Shown here: one piece after another, positions 60,204-63,367 of the stretch
Layout of the letters: the number at the start of each line of letters is the position of its first letter
Position numbering within the stretch: the stretch's first letter is position 1
Assembly: GCF_005863245.1 (NCBI RefSeq)
Contig: NZ_VBUT01000015.1
Location: forward strand, 1 to 63,367
DNA length: 63,367 nt
Origin: Nocardia cyriacigeorgica
GTDB lineage: Bacteria > Actinomycetota > Actinomycetes > Mycobacteriales > Mycobacteriaceae
Direction of reading: 5' to 3'
The notes under the pieces: generated by a model
What the model saw: only the letters and a program-made list of their open reading frames with translations
What the model was told of the DNA's origin: nothing
The model's database searches: none
Translations under genes and position numbers: made by a program

Positions 60204-61406
60204 ATGAAGAAGCTATCGATCTGGATCCTCCTCCGCCGATTCGCTCTTGTCGGTGCGGCTGCGCTCACGATCAGCGCGTGCTCGCACGGGGACCCCGCCG
60301 CGTCTGACCCGTTCGAACTCGGCGCCAGTATCGCGGTCGGTAGCTACGGCAACTGCGCCGTGAAGGCAGGAGCTCTTTACTGCTGGGGGAGCAACACTGA
60401 CAACGTCCTGGGGATACCGGGGTCACCGTTGGACGATGTCAACGAGCCGACAAGGGTTTCCGGAGCCGGCATTGCGGTCGTCGACGTCGAGATGGGCTAC
60501 GCGAACATGTGTGTGCTTACCAAAGCGAAGGGCCTGCAGTGTTGGGGGTCAAACACTGTCGGCCAACTCGGCAATGGAACGTATGAACCGGTCGGCGCCT
60601 CCCAGCGGGAGGACGCGAGCGAGCCCGCGAGTCCTGCGAGCCTTGCCGCTCGCGTCCAACAGTTTTCGATCGGCGGCGCCACGGTGTGCGCGATCACCGC
60701 CGACTCGCGCGCATACTGTTGGGGAGCAGGAGAAAACGGCGAACTAGGTAACGGCGGTTTCACATCCAGCCTTACCCCCGTCGAGGTCACCGGAGTCGAG
60801 AGCGCAGAACAGATCGCCGTTGGCGTCCGGACCGCTTGCTCGATTAATTCGGACGCTGAAGTCTATTGTTGGGGAAAAGATCTGACTACGGAAGCCAACG
60901 GTGCGGTGAACCCAGTCCCTATACATGTTTCGGCCCTCGACGGGTCCAGATACATATCACTTGATAGCTCGTCGGACACTGGGTGCGCAATAAACAAGTC
61001 CCGGAAGGCAATCTGCTGGGGGAACAACTACGAACAAGTCATCACCGAGGAACGTGGGACAACGCACGCTGCGTACACCGAGGTAGCATCGAGTCATCGG
61101 TTTCGCATGGTCGACGTCGATTCAACTCACATCTGTGGTGTCGACGAGTCGAATGAGCTCTACTGCTGGGGCGCCAACGATTCCGGCGAGACGAGCCCAG
61201 GTGGACCCTCCTACGTTTCACCACTATCACCAGCGAAGGTTGAGCTCGGCCAAGAAGTTGTCGATGTTTCTGTCGGATCCCAAATAACGTGCGCAACCCT
61301 GGTCGACCAGACATTTATGTGCTGGGGGAAGAACAATTCAAGCTCCATATCACCCCATTACCCATCGGGTGCGATACTACCACCAACGGTCCAGGTTATT
61401 TCGTAG
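60204..61406 (+). CDS. RCC1-repeat lipoprotein
   Basis: A 400-residue lipoprotein (lipobox ISAC). The mature protein is built from seven RCC1-like repeats, each containing a Cys, about ten residues, then CWG (for example CAVKAGALYCWGSN). Seven blades would complete one beta-propeller, with a cysteine pair in each blade. RCC1-type propellers bind proteins or membranes; the ligand here is unknown. Confidence 0.88.
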   Translation: MKKLSIWILLRRFALVGAAALTISACSHGDPAASDPFELGASIAVGSYGNCAVKAGALYCWGSNTDNVLGIPGSPLDDVNEPTRVSGAGIAVVDVEMGYANMCVLTKAKGLQCWGSNTVGQLGNGTYEPVGASQREDASEPASPASLAARVQQFSIGGATVCAITADSRAYCWGAGENGELGNGGFTSSLTPVEVTGVESAEQIAVGVRTACSINSDAEVYCWGKDLTTEANGAVNPVPIHVSALDGSRYISLDSSSDTGCAINKSRKAICWGNNYEQVITEERGTTHAAYTEVASSHRFRMVDVDSTHICGVDESNELYCWGANDSGETSPGGPSYVSPLSPAKVELGQEVVDVSVGSQITCATLVDQTFMCWGKNNSSSISPHYPSGAILPPTVQVIS

Positions 61407-61434
61407 CCGCTTCTGACACTAGATCGGAACACCT

Positions 61435-62457
61435 TTGCCTATCATTCTTCCCGACGGCTCGACTCATGAGACAAGTCCCGACAATCCAGCGCCGCAATCG
61501 GCATCGCGGGAGTTCATACTTGCAGCGACTGCGGTCGCCTTCGTGGCGTTCGTCGTCGGGATGCTTATCTACCTAGCCTTCGACGCGGACTCAGGCCCCC
61601 TGGTGACAGCGATTATCGCGGCCGGCCTAGCGTCGCCACTGATTGCCAAACTGATGAATCAATCCAACCTCGCGAGTGGCATAGCTGCCGCAGCGACCGT
61701 TGTCTCACTACTGTTGGGCGCCGGGATCGGCAACCAAATTAGCAAGCACCGCGAACAGAGCACTGTTGATTCAGAATTCCATCGCAAGGTGACGCTGACA
61801 ATTCAGCACTTGTTCGGATATAACAACTTCGCCCGCGAGGCCTCGATCGTCGTCCCATCCTCTGACGAGGCGGTTCGTGACCGAGTCCTAGCGAACCCGT
61901 TCTCCGGAATAGATACAGAGAACACGGCAGCCAATGCCCCGCATATTTGGCAGATGGGCGGCGTTGCCGTCCGGATCGAAATCTTCAACGGCAGTCGAGA
62001 TCCAGTAAGGCTGTCGGACTTGAGGGTGGACGTTAGCCAGGCGGACCGGGTTGCCGGAACAACCTTCGTGGGGTCGGAAACTGGTGGAGCGACCGAGCCA
62101 CCGCAGACAATATACTTCGACCTGTCCAAGGACACGATCGCCCGCACCGAAGAAGGCAAGGAGTACTTTGCCGACAACAACGTCACCATCGACTCCGGCG
62201 AGAACGAAGTTCTCGTGGTGAAACTACTTGCGGGCCATGGATTCCAGAATGTCAGACTGGTGGCGACCCTCCTTGGAGGGAAGCAGACGAGGACGATCCC
62301 GGCTCCTAGTGGCAGCGACCGGATCCGGCTTGTGAGCAACTGCGCGAATGATTTGCCCGGGGGGTATGTCAGGGTACTCGGGGACAGCGGCCAGTTCGAG
62401 TTCTCACCGATCGCTCCTGGTAGTGCGCCGAGACTGACTGGCTGCGCAGGCAATTGA
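61435..62457 (+). CDS. Membrane protein of unknown function
   Basis: A 340-residue protein. Three hydrophobic segments in the first 110 residues (LAATAVAFVAFVVGMLIYLA; GLASPLIAKL; GIAAAATVVSLLLGAGIG) precede a soluble C-terminal domain of about 220 residues. TTG start. No family recognised. It lies 28 bp after the RCC1 gene, so they are probably cotranscribed. Confidence 0.6.
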   Translation: MPIILPDGSTHETSPDNPAPQSASREFILAATAVAFVAFVVGMLIYLAFDADSGPLVTAIIAAGLASPLIAKLMNQSNLASGIAAAATVVSLLLGAGIGNQISKHREQSTVDSEFHRKVTLTIQHLFGYNNFAREASIVVPSSDEAVRDRVLANPFSGIDTENTAANAPHIWQMGGVAVRIEIFNGSRDPVRLSDLRVDVSQADRVAGTTFVGSETGGATEPPQTIYFDLSKDTIARTEEGKEYFADNNVTIDSGENEVLVVKLLAGHGFQNVRLVATLLGGKQTRTIPAPSGSDRIRLVSNCANDLPGGYVRVLGDSGQFEFSPIAPGSAPRLTGCAGN

Positions 62458-62707
62458 CAGCTATCGCGGCGCCGATCCAGCTGCCGTGCACACGCCCTCG
62501 CCCGAGAATCGCTTCATATGAGATTCGCTCGATCCAGCTGCCTGATCCAGCGCCGCGCATTCTGCGCCCGCGGCCACCGCCCTGTGCGTCCGGATCGCTT
62601 CCGCCACCCCTCGCGGGCGGCAGCGATCGGGTACCTGAGACCCTTCCTCGCGGTTCACAGATTGACCGGACGCGAGGACCGTATCGCCACGAAGTGCGAA
62701 ATCTCGA

Positions 62708-63214
62708 TCAGGTGTTCGGGCAGTTGACGGTGTATTCCCAGTCGGTGCCGCCGGGGCCGGTGACGCGGACCAGGACCGATGTCGCGGTTCCTGGGGGAAC
62801 CGCGACGACGACTGATCCGGTTCCCTGGTTGATGTCGTCGCCGATGTAGCCGGTGTTGTGGACGAGGCCGCCCTGGTAGAACACTTCGATCTGGTCGGGG
62901 ATGCGGTAGGTCTCGTACGCCAGGACGAAGGAGGTGGGTCCGCTCGTGCCGAGGTGGTGGAGGGTGTCGGTGACGCCTTCGCCGCCGGATTGGGTCGACT
63001 GGTTGCAGGGTTTGCTTCGCGGGATCGAGGACCCGCTGCCGCCGCTACCGGTCCCGCTTCCGCTGCTGCTGCCACTGTCACTGCTTCCGGAACTCCCCGT
63101 GCCCGGCGCCGCGGACACACCGGCGGCCCCTGCCAGCGTGATCGCCGCCGCGATGGTGATGGTTGTGGCCGCAGCACGGATCGCGCGATGTCCAATTATG
63201 GTTGTCACCAACAT
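62708..63214 (-). CDS. Secreted Ser/Gly-linker protein
   Basis: A 168-residue exported protein. The signal peptide ends near AGVSAAPG, followed by a Ser/Gly-rich linker and a C-terminal domain with Thr-rich beta strands (YRIPDQIEVFYQGG; VRVTGPGGTDWEY). ATG at 63214. Its function is unknown. Confidence 0.75.
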   Translation of the reverse strand: MLVTTIIGHRAIRAAATTITIAAAITLAGAAGVSAAPGTGSSGSSDSGSSSGSGTGSGGSGSSIPRSKPCNQSTQSGGEGVTDTLHHLGTSGPTSFVLAYETYRIPDQIEVFYQGGLVHNTGYIGDDINQGTGSVVVAVPPGTATSVLVRVTGPGGTDWEYTVNCPNT

Positions 63215-63367
63215 GTTTGCCTCGCAGCTCATCGATAGGATTCGTCGGATACGAGCCTGGCAGCATCCTCATGGCGCGGGTATCCGTCGTTCATCCGACA
63301 ACGGCCGGCCGAGCCCGGGCAGGTAGTCGTAGGACTGGTCTCGGCATCACTGCGGCAAAGCCCGTCG

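Noticed and set aside
34026..63367. Right attachment site of the tRNA-Arg element inside the window
   Set aside because: I found no second copy of the tRNA-Arg 3' end, so no right boundary is claimed.

Overview
This is high-GC actinomycete DNA, most likely Nocardia or a close mycolic-acid-producing relative. The evidence is the codon use, the frequent GTG/TTG starts and the gene order. Between about 4 and 31 kb the genes follow, with insertions and rearrangements, the Mycobacterium tuberculosis order Rv2464c-Rv2478c from memory: nei, rpiB, a DsbA-like protein, pepN, a DUF5130 protein, ctaJ-like, an HNH protein, glbO, an alpha-glucosidase, two small Rv2474c/Rv2475c-like genes, the large NAD-glutamate dehydrogenase, ettA and a second ssb.

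Layout. (1) 1-2.35 kb: the end of an integrated element. It holds a PASTA-like membrane protein and a tyrosine integrase whose start faces the 3' end of tRNA-Pro(TGG); the element would extend left out of the window. (2) 2.36-34.0 kb: chromosomal core. It carries tRNA-Pro and tRNA-Gly, a GGDEF protein, the Rv2464c-Rv2478c-like block, an ECF42 sigma factor with its YCII partner, purC, two overlapping ClpP-like genes (the second lacks the catalytic serine) with an XRE regulator, AzlCD, a threonine dehydratase-like enzyme, a CopD/CtaG fusion and tRNA-Arg(TCT). (3) 34.0-63.4 kb: an accessory island that begins with a large serine recombinase overlapping tRNA-Arg.

The island holds several self-contained modules. 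There is a three-gene operon with DUF4254-like proteins, and a Scr1-type regulator with a DUF397 partner. Next is a divergent cassette: zinc-ribbon XRE regulator plus phosphotransferase on one side, and adenylate-kinase-like enzyme, radical SAM/SPASM enzyme, cupin-like protein and NUDIX hydrolase on the other. An IS110-family element follows, with near-perfect 40-bp inverted repeats. Then come a PucR-type regulator, a serine-hydrolase/TetR pair with a palindromic operator, a DUF4238 protein, a kinase/DapA-like pair, and a type VII (WXG100) polymorphic toxin locus with a nuclease-tipped effector, an overlapping HEAT-repeat candidate immunity gene and a lipoprotein. The right end is a run of secreted and lipoprotein genes, including a seven-repeat RCC1 lipoprotein.

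The strongest candidates for an undescribed system are the kinase/radical SAM/cupin/NUDIX cassette (40.5-45.3 kb), the WXG100 toxin-immunity operon (53.5-57.0 kb) and the ClpP pair with one apparently inactive subunit and a 30-bp palindrome upstream (14.1-16.2 kb). Assignments come from motifs read by eye; no database search was run.
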